A stretch of DNA of 64,000 bases from an uncultured Eubacteriales bacterium (GTDB taxonomy: Bacteria > Bacillota > Clostridia > Oscillospirales > Oscillospiraceae): NCBI GenBank assembly GCA_900319465.1, contig ONOL01000002.1, positions 50,009-114,008 of the forward strand, given 5' to 3'. Under the pieces are notes generated by a model that worked only from the letters and a program-made list of their open reading frames with translations, was not told the DNA's origin and searched no databases. The translations under genes and the position numbers were made by a program. Below are positions 31,932-40,560 of this stretch, in pieces (positions within the stretch are counted from its first letter, which is position 1; every line of letters begins with the position of its first letter).

Positions 31932-34307
31932 TTATTTCAGCTCGACAACGGTCACGCCGGACTCTCCCTCGCCGAAGCGGCCGAGGCGGAAGGATTTGAC
32001 GCTCTTGTTGTGGCGCAGCATATCCTGCACCGCGCTCCGGAGCGCGCCGGTCCCCTTCCCGTGGATGATCGTGACGGTTTTGAGCCTTGCCATCACCGCG
32101 GAATCCAGATAGCGCTCGGCGGCGAGGACGGCCTCGATGGCCTCCATGCCGCGCAGGTCGATCTCCTGCGCGAGCCCCGCGGAGCGCAGCGTCGCGGCGG
32201 ACGCGGCGGAGGCGGCCTTCTTCGGCTTCGGGGCGGCGCCCTCGACCAGCAGCACCTCGTCCTCCTTCGCCGTCACGTTCATGATGCCCGCGCGCAGCGT
32301 GAGCACCCGCTCCGGCGAGACGGCGACGACCTCCGCCTTCATGCCCATGGACTTGATCTGCACCGTGTCGCCGGGCTTGACGGGGCGGGCGGATCTCTGC
32401 TCCGCCTGTACGGGCTCATCCTGCCGGCGCAGCGCATCCTTCGACTGGTTCAGGCGGCGGCGCAGCTCGCTTCTGGCCTCGTTGACGCGCTGGGCGTCCT
32501 CCTCCTCGTTGGCCCGCCGGCGCATTTCGTCGAGCTCGCGGAAGGTCTGCTCGGCGGTCTCCTTCGCCTCGTTGAGGATGCGCTCGGCCTCGCGGCGGGA
32601 GCGCAGGTCGGCCTTCTCCAGCCGCACCTCCAGCTCCGCCCGCAGCATGGCGGCCTTCTTGGCGTTCTCTTCCGCCTGGCGCAGCTTGACGGCGGCCTCC
32701 GTGCGGTCCTTCTCCAGCAGCAGCCGCGTCTGCTCCAGCTTCTCGATGGTGGCCTCGAAGCTCGCGCTCTCGGTACCGACGCGCTTTTTCGCGTCCTCGA
32801 TGACCGCCTCGCCCAGGCCGAGGCGGCGGGAGATGGCAAAGGCGTTGGACTTGCCGGGGATGCCCACGAGCAGCCGGTAGGTCGGCCGCAGGGTCTCCAC
32901 GTCGAACTCGCAGGAGGCGTTCTGCACGCCCGGCTCGTTCGTGGCGTAGACCTTCAGCTCCGCGTAGTGCGTGGTGGCCGCGATCACGGCGCCGCAGCGG
33001 CGGGCGTGCTCGATGATGGAGATGGCCAGCGCCGCGCCCTCGGTGGGGTCGGTGCCCGCGCCGAGCTCGTCGAACAGCAGCAGCGATTCGTCGTCGCACT
33101 CCTCGAGGATGCTGACGATGTTGGTCATGTGCGCCGAGAAGGTCGAGAGGTTCTGCTCGATCGACTGCTCGTCGCCGATGTCGGCCAGAATGTGCGAAAA
33201 TACGGGCAGGCTGCTGCCGTCGGCGGCCGGGATATGCAGGCCGCACTGGTTCATCGCGGCAAGCAGGCCGATCGTCTTGAGCGACACGGTCTTGCCGCCG
33301 GTATTGGGTCCGGTGATAACGAGGGTGTCAAAGCTGTCGCCCAGCTCCACGTCGATGGGCACGGCCTTGGCCTGGTCCAGCAGCGGATGCCGCGCGCGGC
33401 GCAGCAGGACGCCCTTCTCCTCCATCGACGCCGCCTGGCAGTCGAGCTTGTAGCTGAGCTTGGCCTTGGCGAAGATCAGGTCCAGCCGGGTCAGCAGCTC
33501 GAAGTCCGAGTCGATGTCCTCCCGGTGCTCGGCGCAGTCGGCGGAGAGCTCGGCGAGGATCCGCTCGATCTCGAGCTTCTCCTTGGCCGCCAGCTCGCGC
33601 AGCTCGTTGTTGGCCTTGACCGCCGCCATCGGCTCGACGAACAGGGTCTGGCCAGTGGCGGAGATGTCGTGCACAAGCCCCGGCACCGCGCCCTTGTGGT
33701 CGGCCCGGACGGGCACGACGTAGCGGTCGGCGCGCATCGTGATGATCGGCTCCTGCAGCGCCTTGGCGTAGGAGGGCGAGGAGAGGATCTTCTGCAGCGC
33801 GTCCCGCGCCCTTGCCGCGGCGGCGCGCATCTGGCGCCGGATCGTGGCAAGCTCCGGGGAAGCGCCGTCCGCGATCTCCTCCTCCCCCACGATGGAGGTG
33901 TTGATCTTTTCTTCCAGAAACTTGTTGGCCCGCAGCGCGTAGAACAGGGCGTCGATCGCGGTCTTGCCCACGGAATCGTCCCCGATGTAGCCGCGCACCA
34001 GCCGCGCGCACTGGAGCACCCGCGCGATGTCGAGCAGCTCGCGCGTGTTGAGCGCGCCGCCGAGATCCGCCCGCGCGAGCGAGGCGCGCACGTCCTTCAC
34101 GCCCGAAAAGGAGGGGCCGCCGCGCACGGTCATCATGGTCTTGGCCGCGCTCGTCTCTTCGATCCGGCGGCTGACCTCGAAGCGGTCGGTCGCGGGCGTC
34201 AGGGCGAGGGCGCGCTCCTTGGCCGCCTCCCCCACCGCCTGCTGCGCCAGCATCTCCAGCACCGCGGGCAGCTCGAGGGTATTTAGAGATTTTTCAAAAA
34301 AACTCAT
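31932..34307 (-). CDS. mutS2: MutS2 ATPase/endonuclease
   Basis: This 791-residue MutS family protein lacks the mismatch-recognition domain, has Walker A GPNTGGKTVSLK and FDELGAGTDPTEG, a long coiled coil (about 515-630), and a C-terminal Smr nuclease domain (IDLRGMEAIEA and HGKGTGALR). MutS2 suppresses homologous recombination and, in Bacillus, splits collided ribosomes. The ATG at 34307 is chosen by the MSFFEKSLNTLEL start. It ends the era-recO gene group. Confidence 0.95.
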   Translation of the reverse strand: MSFFEKSLNTLELPAVLEMLAQQAVGEAAKERALALTPATDRFEVSRRIEETSAAKTMMTVRGGPSFSGVKDVRASLARADLGGALNTRELLDIARVLQCARLVRGYIGDDSVGKTAIDALFYALRANKFLEEKINTSIVGEEEIADGASPELATIRRQMRAAAARARDALQKILSSPSYAKALQEPIITMRADRYVVPVRADHKGAVPGLVHDISATGQTLFVEPMAAVKANNELRELAAKEKLEIERILAELSADCAEHREDIDSDFELLTRLDLIFAKAKLSYKLDCQAASMEEKGVLLRRARHPLLDQAKAVPIDVELGDSFDTLVITGPNTGGKTVSLKTIGLLAAMNQCGLHIPAADGSSLPVFSHILADIGDEQSIEQNLSTFSAHMTNIVSILEECDDESLLLFDELGAGTDPTEGAALAISIIEHARRCGAVIAATTHYAELKVYATNEPGVQNASCEFDVETLRPTYRLLVGIPGKSNAFAISRRLGLGEAVIEDAKKRVGTESASFEATIEKLEQTRLLLEKDRTEAAVKLRQAEENAKKAAMLRAELEVRLEKADLRSRREAERILNEAKETAEQTFRELDEMRRRANEEEDAQRVNEARSELRRRLNQSKDALRRQDEPVQAEQRSARPVKPGDTVQIKSMGMKAEVVAVSPERVLTLRAGIMNVTAKEDEVLLVEGAAPKPKKAASAASAATLRSAGLAQEIDLRGMEAIEAVLAAERYLDSAVMARLKTVTIIHGKGTGALRSAVQDMLRHNKSVKSFRLGRFGEGESGVTVVELK

Positions 34308-34326
34308 ATCCGATCCTTTCCTTTTT

Positions 34327-34371
34327 GCCCCCCGTGCAAGGGGCGCCGTCACGAAGTGACGGAGGGCTTGC
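34327..34371. repeat. Single REP-like element between recO and mutS2
   Basis: The sequence GCCCCCCGTGCAAGGGGCGC forms the outer hairpin, CGTCAC-GAA-GTGACG (34347-34361) the inner one, and GGAGGGC closes it. The layout matches the tandem elements at 36236-36490. Confidence 0.6.
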
Positions 34372-34380
34372 CGTTCGTCT

Positions 34381-35124
34381 TTATCTGACGGTTTTCCAAT
34401 AGTCCAGCGTGCGGAAGCTCCGCTCCGCGTGCTCGCGCAGGTATTCCTCCGCGGCGTCCGACAGGAGCTTCAGCCCCCGCCCCTCCAGCCGGAAGGAGAA
34501 CAACTGCTTCGCCGGGGCCGCGATCACATAGCGCAGCGCCGAGAGCGCCTGCGCATCCAGCGCGGCGGTCAGTCCGAAGTCCGCCCTGCGGCAGGCGCGG
34601 CAGCAGAGCCCGCCGTTTTCGATGCCGAGGCAGGGGTCCTCCGGCTCCGCCTTTCCGCAATAGGCGCAGCGCTGTACGTTCGGCTGAAAGCCCGAGAGCG
34701 TCATCAGGCGCAGCTCGAAGGCCGCCTTGACCTGCAGCGGGGCGCAGAGCTCCCGGCTGAGCGCATAGAGGGCGTTCAGCCCGAGCTGCAGAAGCGCCGG
34801 CTCCGGCTGCTCCTCCGCCCCGAAGGCGTCCAGGCACTCGGCAAAATAGCTGCCGAGCGCAAGCCTCGCGATGTCCGTCCGAAGGCCGTCGAAGCCCTCG
34901 ACGACGCTGCCCTCGTTGACCGTCCACTTGCCGCGGTTGCCGAAGAGCGTCAGCTCCGACCAGGTGAGCTGCTGCGTCGCCGCCGCGCTCCGGCTCGCCT
35001 TTCGCAGCGCGCCGCGCGCCTTGGCGGTGATCTTCCCCTCCGACTCCGTCAGGATCGTGAGGATGCGGTCCGCCTCTTTGTACCGGACCTCCCGCAAGAT
35101 GAGGCCCTTGGTGGTTTGGAACAT
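34381..35124 (-). CDS. recO: DNA repair protein RecO
   Basis: RecO loads RecA with RecR during recombinational repair. The 247-residue protein begins with the OB domain (TTKGLILREVRYKEADRILTI) and ends in a helical domain. A zinc module CAYC...CC-x2-C lies at about 150-178. It belongs to the era-yqzL-recO group conserved in Firmicutes. Confidence 0.94.
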   Translation of the reverse strand: MFQTTKGLILREVRYKEADRILTILTESEGKITAKARGALRKASRSAAATQQLTWSELTLFGNRGKWTVNEGSVVEGFDGLRTDIARLALGSYFAECLDAFGAEEQPEPALLQLGLNALYALSRELCAPLQVKAAFELRLMTLSGFQPNVQRCAYCGKAEPEDPCLGIENGGLCCRACRRADFGLTAALDAQALSALRYVIAAPAKQLFSFRLEGRGLKLLSDAAEEYLREHAERSFRTLDYWKTVR

Positions 35125-35161
35125 ATTATGTAAACTCCCGGCCGGAAGTCCGCATGAGGAT

Positions 35162-35275
35162 TCACGCGGCTCCCGGCGTGTGTCCGGTCTTTTCCTGTTC
35201 GTCGAGCGCCTTGTAGAGCAGATAGTACAGCGGATCGCCCGTCTCCCGGAAAGCCTGCCAGATGGCGTCTTTCAT
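35162..35275 (-). CDS. yqzL: YqzL-like small protein
   Basis: This 37-residue frame starts MKDAIWQAFRETGDPLYYLL and ends EKTGHTPGAA. It sits between era and recO, exactly where Bacillus yqzL lies, and shares its pattern of an aromatic-rich opening, a TG turn and a YLLYK-type helix. GAGGTGG precedes the ATG at eight bases. Its function is unknown. The call rests on position, ribosome site and pattern; the gene is easily missed by length filters. Confidence 0.75.
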   Translation of the reverse strand: MKDAIWQAFRETGDPLYYLLYKALDEQEKTGHTPGAA

Positions 35276-35321
35276 CTCAACCACCTCTGCGGATAGTGTT
35301 TGCAGGGGCGGCCTGTTTCAT

Positions 35322-36209
35322 TTACTCCTGCGTAAAGCCAAAATTTCTCAGCAGCGCCATCGAGTCGCGCCAGTTCTCCTTGACCTTGACCCAGGTCTGC
35401 AAAAAGACCTTCGTGCCCATGAAGTCCTCGATGTCCTGCCGGGCAAGCTCCCCGATCTTCTTGAGCATGGCGCCCTTTTTGCCGATGATGATGCCCTTGT
35501 GGCTCTCTTTTTCGCAGTAGATGGTCACCTCGAGGTCGAGGATGCCGTTCTCGCGCTCGGAAAAGCGCGTGACCTCCACGGCGGTGCCGTGGGGGATCTC
35601 CCGGTCGAGGCACCTGAGCAGCTTCTCGCGCACCAGCTCCGCGCAGATCTGCCGCTCGGGCTGGTCGGTGATCATGTCGTCCGGGAAGAAATGCGGCCCT
35701 TCGGCGGCATACTTGTCCAGCTCCGCCGTCAGCTCCTCCAGCCCCTCGCCGGTCTTGGCGGACACGGGCAGGATCGCGTCGAACGCGTGCCTGGCGTTGT
35801 AGAGCGCCATGACCTCCAGCAGGCGGGACTTGTCCACGGTGTCGATCTTGTTGATGACGAGGATCGCGGGCGCGCCGGTCTGCTCGATGCGCGCGATGAG
35901 CGCCTCCTCCTGCGGCCCGATGGCGGCCACCGGCTCGACGAGCAGCAGCACGCAGTCCACGTCGGCCACGCTCTCCCTGACGACGTTCACCATGTAGTCG
36001 CCGAGGCGGGTGCGGGGCTTGTGGAAGCCCGGCGTGTCCATCAGCACGAACTGGGTCTCGCCCCGGTTCACGATGGCGGTGATGCGGTTGCGCGTGGTCT
36101 GCGGCTTGTCGGACACGATGGCGACCTTCTCGCCCACGAGGGCGTTCGTCAGCGTGGACTTGCCCACGTTCGGCCGTCCGCAGACGGTGATCATTGCGGA
36201 TCTTTCCAT
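35322..36209 (-). CDS. era: Ribosome-assembly GTPase Era
   Basis: Era binds the 3' end of 16S rRNA during small-subunit assembly. The 295-residue protein has G1 GRPNVGKST, G3 DTPGFHKP, G4 NKID, and a C-terminal KH domain with IIIGKKGAMLKKIGE. I chose the ATG at 36209 (MERSAMITVCG); upstream in-frame codons run into the repeat array. The array lies between era and ybeY. Confidence 0.96.
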   Translation of the reverse strand: MERSAMITVCGRPNVGKSTLTNALVGEKVAIVSDKPQTTRNRITAIVNRGETQFVLMDTPGFHKPRTRLGDYMVNVVRESVADVDCVLLLVEPVAAIGPQEEALIARIEQTGAPAILVINKIDTVDKSRLLEVMALYNARHAFDAILPVSAKTGEGLEELTAELDKYAAEGPHFFPDDMITDQPERQICAELVREKLLRCLDREIPHGTAVEVTRFSERENGILDLEVTIYCEKESHKGIIIGKKGAMLKKIGELARQDIEDFMGTKVFLQTWVKVKENWRDSMALLRNFGFTQE

Positions 36210-36235
36210 TTCCAATACTCCCGTAATTCCATATT

Positions 36236-36490
36236 GGCTCCCCTGCAAGGGGAGCTGCCGCGCCCCGGCGCGGCTGAGGGGTCTTCCCCCACTTGCGCCG
36301 GTTGTTCGGCTCCCCTGCAAGGGGAGCTGTCGCGGCGCGTCTCACGCAAGCGCCGTGACTGAGGGGTCTGTCCCCACTTGCGCCGGTTGTTCGGCTCCCC
36401 CGCAAGGGGAGCTGCCGCGGCGCGTCTCACGCAAGCGCCGTGACTGAGGGGTCTGTCCCCACTTGCACCGGTTGTTCGGCTCCCCTGCCA
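36236..36490. repeat. Tandem array of REP-like hairpin elements (three units and a partial fourth)
   Basis: Units start with GGCTCCCC at 36236, 36308, 36393 and 36478 and are 72, 85, 85 and 13 bases long. Each full unit has a GGCTCCCCTGCAAGGGGAGC hairpin, an inner CGGCGC/GCGCCG hairpin (shortened in the first), and GAGGGGTCTGTCCCC. Units two and three are nearly identical. The array sits between ybeY and era with no reading frame of its own. Confidence 0.9.
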
Positions 36491-36491
36491 A

Positions 36492-36968
36492 TCAGTCCCC
36501 CATGATGATCTTTTCCCGCTCGCGCATCTGCTTTTTCATGGGGCCTTCGTCCACATGGTCGTAGCCCAGCAGATGCAGCACGGAGTGCACCGTGAGATAC
36601 CGGATCTCGCGCCCGAAGCCGTGGCCGAAGGCCTCCCCCTGCTCTTCGCAGCGGGGCAGGGAGATCATCATGTCCCCCAGCAGGACGCCCCCGGTCTCCG
36701 GGTCGTGCTCGCAGCACGCCGCGTCAAATTCGCCGGGCGCCAGCTCGTTGAACGGGAACGAGAGCACGTCGGTCGCCCGGTCGATCCCGCGAAACGCTGC
36801 GTTGACGCGGCGGATGCCCTCTTCATCGGTTAACATAACGCTTATGATGCAGGGGACGTCCACGCCCTCGGCGTCCAGCGCCCTCTCCGCCGCTTTTTTA
36901 ATGAGGGCGGCGGCGTTCGGATGCCCGAGGTTTTTCACTTCCCGGCTCACATAGATCTCATGCTCCAT
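36492..36968 (-). CDS. ybeY: rRNA maturation endoribonuclease YbeY
   Basis: This 158-residue metal-dependent RNase matures the 16S rRNA 3' end and takes part in ribosome quality control. The zinc site is HSVLHLLGYDH (His-x3-His-x5-His), close to the C-terminus. FRGIDRATDVLSFPF is also typical. The gene lies between phoH and the repeat array; its stop is only two bases from the array. Confidence 0.95.
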   Translation of the reverse strand: MEHEIYVSREVKNLGHPNAAALIKKAAERALDAEGVDVPCIISVMLTDEEGIRRVNAAFRGIDRATDVLSFPFNELAPGEFDAACCEHDPETGGVLLGDMMISLPRCEEQGEAFGHGFGREIRYLTVHSVLHLLGYDHVDEGPMKKQMREREKIIMGD

Positions 36969-36989
36969 CCCGTCTCTCTCCTTCGCGTC

Positions 36990-37994
36990 CTATGCTTTCC
37001 GATAGCGCTTGGGCGGCGTACGTTTCGCGCTCTCCGTCGGGTGCTTTTTATCGTAGACCTCGTAGGCCTCGATGATCTTCTGCACGAGCCGGTGGCGCAC
37101 CACGTCCGCGCCGGTGAGCTGGCAGATGGCGATATCGTCGATGCCGTCGAGCACGCGCATCGCGACCTTCAGCCCGCTGACCTTGTCCTCGGGCAGGTCG
37201 ATCTGCGTCACGTCGCCGGTGATGACGACCTTCGAGCCGAAGCCGATACGGGTCAGGAACATCTTCATCTGCTCGCGCGAGGTATTCTGCGCCTCGTCGA
37301 GGATGATGAAGCTGTCGTCCAGCGTGCGCCCGCGCATATAGGCGAGCGGCGCGACCTCGATGTTGCCGCGCTCAAGGTATTTCTGGTAGGTCTCCGCGCC
37401 GAGCATATCGAACAGCGCGTCGTACAGCGGGCGCAGGTAGGGGTCGACCTTGCTCTGCAGATCGCCGGGCAAAAAGCCCAGACGCTCGCCCGCCTCGACC
37501 GCGGGGCGGGTCAGGATGATGCGGTTGACCTCCTCGGCGCGGAAGGCGGCCACCGCCGCCGCGACGGCCAGATAGGTCTTGCCGGTGCCGGCGGGGCCGA
37601 TGCCGAGGGTGACCGTGTTGTCCGCGATGGCCTCGCAGTAGGTCTTCTGCCCGAGGGTCTTGGGCTTGATGGGCTTGCCCTTGGCCGTGATGCAGATCAC
37701 GTCCCCCGCAAGCTCGTTGATTTTGGCCTCCTTCCCCTCGCCGACCAGCTTGAGGATGTAGCGCACGTTCTGCGCGTCGATGTTCTCGCCCTTGGCGGCG
37801 AGCGTCAGCAGGCCGTTGATGGCCTTCTCGGCCAGCATCACGTCCTCCGCCTCGCCGCAGATGTGGATCTTGTCGTCGCGGTCGAGCACCTTGACGCCGA
37901 GCTCCGTCTCGATGATGCGCAGGTTCTGGTCAAAGGAGCCGAACACGCTGATGACGTGCTCCATCCGTTCCACTTCCATGGTTTTCTCTATCAT
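36990..37994 (-). CDS. phoH: PhoH-family ATPase
   Basis: This 334-residue cytoplasmic ATPase has Walker [14 protein letters not shown], Walker [10 protein letters not shown] and the [10 protein letters not shown] segment of superfamily-1-like NTPases. An N-terminal KH-like region ([15 protein letters not shown]) suggests RNA contact. Its role is unsettled, but the gene is constantly next to ybeY and thought to serve RNA metabolism. The ATG at 37994 follows AAGGAATTCCC; a GTG 15 bases earlier is less likely. Confidence 0.95.
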   Translation of the reverse strand: MIEKTMEVERMEHVISVFGSFDQNLRIIETELGVKVLDRDDKIHICGEAEDVMLAEKAINGLLTLAAKGENIDAQNVRYILKLVGEGKEAKINELAGDVICITAKGKPIKPKTLGQKTYCEAIADNTVTLGIGPAGTGKTYLAVAAAVAAFRAEEVNRIILTRPAVEAGERLGFLPGDLQSKVDPYLRPLYDALFDMLGAETYQKYLERGNIEVAPLAYMRGRTLDDSFIILDEAQNTSREQMKMFLTRIGFGSKVVITGDVTQIDLPEDKVSGLKVAMRVLDGIDDIAICQLTGADVVRHRLVQKIIEAYEVYDKKHPTESAKRTPPKRYRKA

Positions 37995-38005
37995 GGGAAT
38001 TCCTT

Positions 38006-39190
38006 TCACGGCGGAGCGGCCTCCGCCTGGGTAATCTCTTGTACGCGCGCGATATTTTCAAAGCAGCGGGCGCGCATCGTCACATAGACGGCGCCGTCCC
38101 GCTCCGCCACGGAGAAGCTGCGGCTGACGATCTCGCCGTCGATGCTCCCGCGCAGGCTGTCCTCCAGGCGCCGCTGCATGGCGGCGGGGTCCGCGTCCGG
38201 CCCCTCCGCCGGGCGGGAAACGATCACCGTCTCCCGCACGAGGGAGACGGGCAGGGCAAAGAGCCCGTCGATCCCCAAGTTATATTCATGCACGATTTTA
38301 TCATATCCGTCAAGCGTCTTTCTACTCTTTCCGTAAAAATTTATTCGCTCGTCGCCGATTTTCAGCGCGAAGCGGGTGCTTTTCCGCTTCGCCGCGCCTT
38401 TCCCCGCCCCGGAGGGCGGGCAGACCGCCGTCAGCTCGTACCAGGTATCGGCCCAGATCTCCGCCCGGGCGCGCACGAAGCGCGGCTCGCCCATGAGGTT
38501 TTCCGGCGCGCCGCTGACCAGCACCTCCCCCTCCTGCACCGCGCTGCCGGGCGCGACGAGCGCTTTGCCGTTGAGCACGGAGACGCGCCGCACGACGCCC
38601 GTGTGGGAGGCCACAAGCTCGCAGGGCGCGCTCTCGTGATAGATCTCGGGCTTCTCCGCGCGCTCCTCGACGAGCACGACGGCGCGCGAGCCGTTCACAT
38701 TCACGCCCATCCAAGCGAGCTCAGGCAGCAGGCAGAGCGTTTTGCTGCGCACAAGGTCCGTCTGCAGGCCCGGCCAGAAGCAGCCGCGCCGCAGCCCGCT
38801 CTCGGAGAGCGCGCGCAGGATCTCGCCGCGGCTCACCCGCGCGTTCCCGCTGATCTCGATATCCCACACGAAGAGCGAGGACAGGAGCAGCAGCCCCGCT
38901 GCCAGCAGGGCGGTCAGCGGCAGCCAGAAGCGCCGCCGCAGAAGCTGCCGGTCCCGGCTCCCGCCCGTCAGGCGCAGCAGCCGCAGCTCGCACTGGCAGC
39001 GCAGGCAGATCGCGCGCAGGCGCGCCAGCCCCTTCTCGTCCAGCGTGCAGCGCAGCGTCTGCCCGTCCACGGCCTTCACGCGCCGCAGGCTGATCCCCGC
39101 CGCGGCGCAGCGGTTCACCACCGCCTCGGGGAAGACGCCGAAGATCTCCGCCTCCGCCTCGCCCCGGATCCGATACGATAGTTTCGTCAT
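38006..39190 (-). CDS. yqfD: Sporulation protein YqfD
   Basis: This 394-residue protein has a cytoplasmic N-domain, one membrane helix (about 88-108, FWLPLTALLAAGLLLLSSLFV), and a large outer domain opening WDIEISGNARVSRGEILRAL. YqfD is a mother-cell sporulation protein in Bacilli and Clostridia and its biochemical role is not known. It follows yqfC after three bases and precedes phoH, the standard order. Expression from a sigma-E promoter upstream of yqfC is likely. Confidence 0.92.
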   Translation of the reverse strand: MTKLSYRIRGEAEAEIFGVFPEAVVNRCAAAGISLRRVKAVDGQTLRCTLDEKGLARLRAICLRCQCELRLLRLTGGSRDRQLLRRRFWLPLTALLAAGLLLLSSLFVWDIEISGNARVSRGEILRALSESGLRRGCFWPGLQTDLVRSKTLCLLPELAWMGVNVNGSRAVVLVEERAEKPEIYHESAPCELVASHTGVVRRVSVLNGKALVAPGSAVQEGEVLVSGAPENLMGEPRFVRARAEIWADTWYELTAVCPPSGAGKGAAKRKSTRFALKIGDERINFYGKSRKTLDGYDKIVHEYNLGIDGLFALPVSLVRETVIVSRPAEGPDADPAAMQRRLEDSLRGSIDGEIVSRSFSVAERDGAVYVTMRARCFENIARVQEITQAEAAPP

Positions 39191-39193
39191 CGC

Positions 39194-39466
39194 TCAACCC
39201 CACTCAATGTCCTGCAGCTCGCCCCGGATCAGCAGCTCCCTGTGGTTCATCGCCGCGATCCGCAGCTCCCGGCCGAGGATGCTGAGCTGCTGCGCGCCGA
39301 GGCTCACGGCGATCCGCTCCGGGCTGTATTCCAGGATGCCCCTGTGGTTCTCGATCAGGGCGCGGCGCCCGGCCGTGACCGTGAGCTTCGCCGTGCCCAG
39401 CAGCGCCTCCTCCGGCAGCTCCAGCCGGTCGGCCAGATTCGGCAGCACGCTCTGCTTTTTCTTCAT
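39194..39466 (-). CDS. yqfC: Sporulation protein YqfC (YabP family)
   Basis: This 90-residue YabP/YqfC-type protein has the family core VTAGRRALIENHRGILEYSPERIAV followed by ELRIAAMNHRELLIRGEL. It is mother-cell specific in known spore formers, with no known activity. GGGAGGTGG precedes its ATG. It is the first gene of the yqfC-yqfD-phoH unit and diverges from the ylbJ-like gene. Confidence 0.92.
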   Translation of the reverse strand: MKKKQSVLPNLADRLELPEEALLGTAKLTVTAGRRALIENHRGILEYSPERIAVSLGAQQLSILGRELRIAAMNHRELLIRGELQDIEWG

Positions 39467-39485
39467 GTCCGACCACCTCCCGTCC

Positions 39486-39520
39486 GTATAAAGCTATGCC
39501 GTCGGGCCATAAGAATATAC
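39486..39520. promoter_or_regulatory. Overlapping divergent sigma-E-type promoters
   Basis: Plus strand: GTATAAA (39486-39492) then CATAAGAAT (39508-39516), 15-base spacer, toward ylbJ. Minus strand: GTATATT (39520-39514) then CATAGCTT (39498-39491), 15-base spacer, toward yqfC. Both resemble the sigma-E consensus (ATA near -35, CATA--T at -10), and both leaders are under 20 bases. Confidence 0.5.
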
Positions 39521-39538
39521 AGAAGCGAGGTGCTGCGT

Positions 39539-40501
39539 ATGAAAAACAAGCTGGCGGTATTCGCGGCGCTCTGCGGGCTGTTCGTGCTCGCAGCGGCGTC
39601 GGCGCAGGCGGTGGCGGCCTGCCGGTCGGGACTGGCCCTCTGCGTGGAGCTGATCCTGCCCTCCCTGTTCCCCTTTTTCGTGCTCTCCGGCCTCCTGAGC
39701 CGGCTGGGGCTGCCCGCGATGCTCGGGGAGAGGCTCTCCGGCTTTGCGGAAAAAGCCTTCCGGGTCTCCGGCGCGGGCTGCACGGCGCTGCTCCTGGGGC
39801 TGCTGGGCGGCTACCCGCTCGGCGCGGCCTATATCGCCGGGCTGCGGGAGAGCGGCGCGGTCGGCGGCGAGGAGGCCGGACACCTGCTCGCCTTCTGCAA
39901 CAATTCCGGCCCGGCCTTCTTCCTCGGTGCGCTCGGCACGGGCGTGTTCGGCTCGGCGCGCTGCGGGCTGCTGCTGTACGCGGTGCACGCCGCCGCGGCG
40001 GTGCTGACGGGGCTGCTGCTGCGCGGGCGCGCGCCCGCCGCGTCCGCCGCGGGAAAGGGCGCGCCGCCGCTGCCCTTCCCGCAGGCGCTGACGGAGGCGG
40101 TGCGCCAGGCGGTGAGCGCGAGCCTCGGCGTGTGCGGCTTCGTGGTGTGCTTCGCGGTCTTCACCGGCCTGCTCAACGCCAACGGCTTCACCGACCTGCT
40201 CGCCGGGAGGCTCTCGGAGCTGAGCGGGCAGGCGCTCCCGTGGTGCCGGGCGCTGCTGACCGGCTTGTTCGAGCTCGGCGGCGGCATCGGGGCGCTGCGC
40301 GGCCTCGCCCCGACCCCGGCAAATCTCGCCCTCGCGGCGGGGCTCATGGGCTGGGGCGGCGTATCGGTGCAGTTCCAGACCCTTTCGCTGATCGCCGACA
40401 CGGATATCAAAAGCGCCCCGCACACGGCGGGGCGCCTTCTGAGCGCGATGTTCGGTTATGCCTTGGCCTACGGACTCGGGAGCCTGTTACAAAACCGCTG
40501 A
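39539..40501 (+). CDS. ylbJ: Sporulation integral membrane protein, YlbJ-like
   Basis: This 320-residue polytopic protein has the YlbJ/nucleoside-recognition (Gate) core: LLGGYPLGAAYIAGLRESG followed by LLAFCNNSGPAFFLGALGTG. YlbJ is a sigma-E-controlled membrane protein needed for normal spore cortex in Bacillus; its transport role is not known. It is shorter than the Bacillus protein (about 400), lacking an N-terminal portion. GCGAGGTG precedes the ATG at 39539. It diverges from yqfC. Confidence 0.85.
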   Translation: MKNKLAVFAALCGLFVLAAASAQAVAACRSGLALCVELILPSLFPFFVLSGLLSRLGLPAMLGERLSGFAEKAFRVSGAGCTALLLGLLGGYPLGAAYIAGLRESGAVGGEEAGHLLAFCNNSGPAFFLGALGTGVFGSARCGLLLYAVHAAAAVLTGLLLRGRAPAASAAGKGAPPLPFPQALTEAVRQAVSASLGVCGFVVCFAVFTGLLNANGFTDLLAGRLSELSGQALPWCRALLTGLFELGGGIGALRGLAPTPANLALAAGLMGWGGVSVQFQTLSLIADTDIKSAPHTAGRLLSAMFGYALAYGLGSLLQNR

Positions 40502-40510
40502 TCCGGACGG

Positions 40511-40560
40511 CCGCGGCGTCTCCCGGGATCTGCTCCTGCCGCATGCCTCCGCGGTTTTTT
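40511..40560 (+). terminator. Probable terminator of the ylbJ-like gene
   Basis: CCGCGG (40511-40516) and CCGCGG (40549-40554) can pair around a 32-base loop containing a GC-rich inner fold, followed by six T. It lies between convergent genes. Confidence 0.5.

Noticed and set aside
36236-36490. CRISPR array
   Set aside because: The units are long, directly abutting and nearly identical along their whole length, with no unique spacers and no cas genes. They are hairpin repeats.
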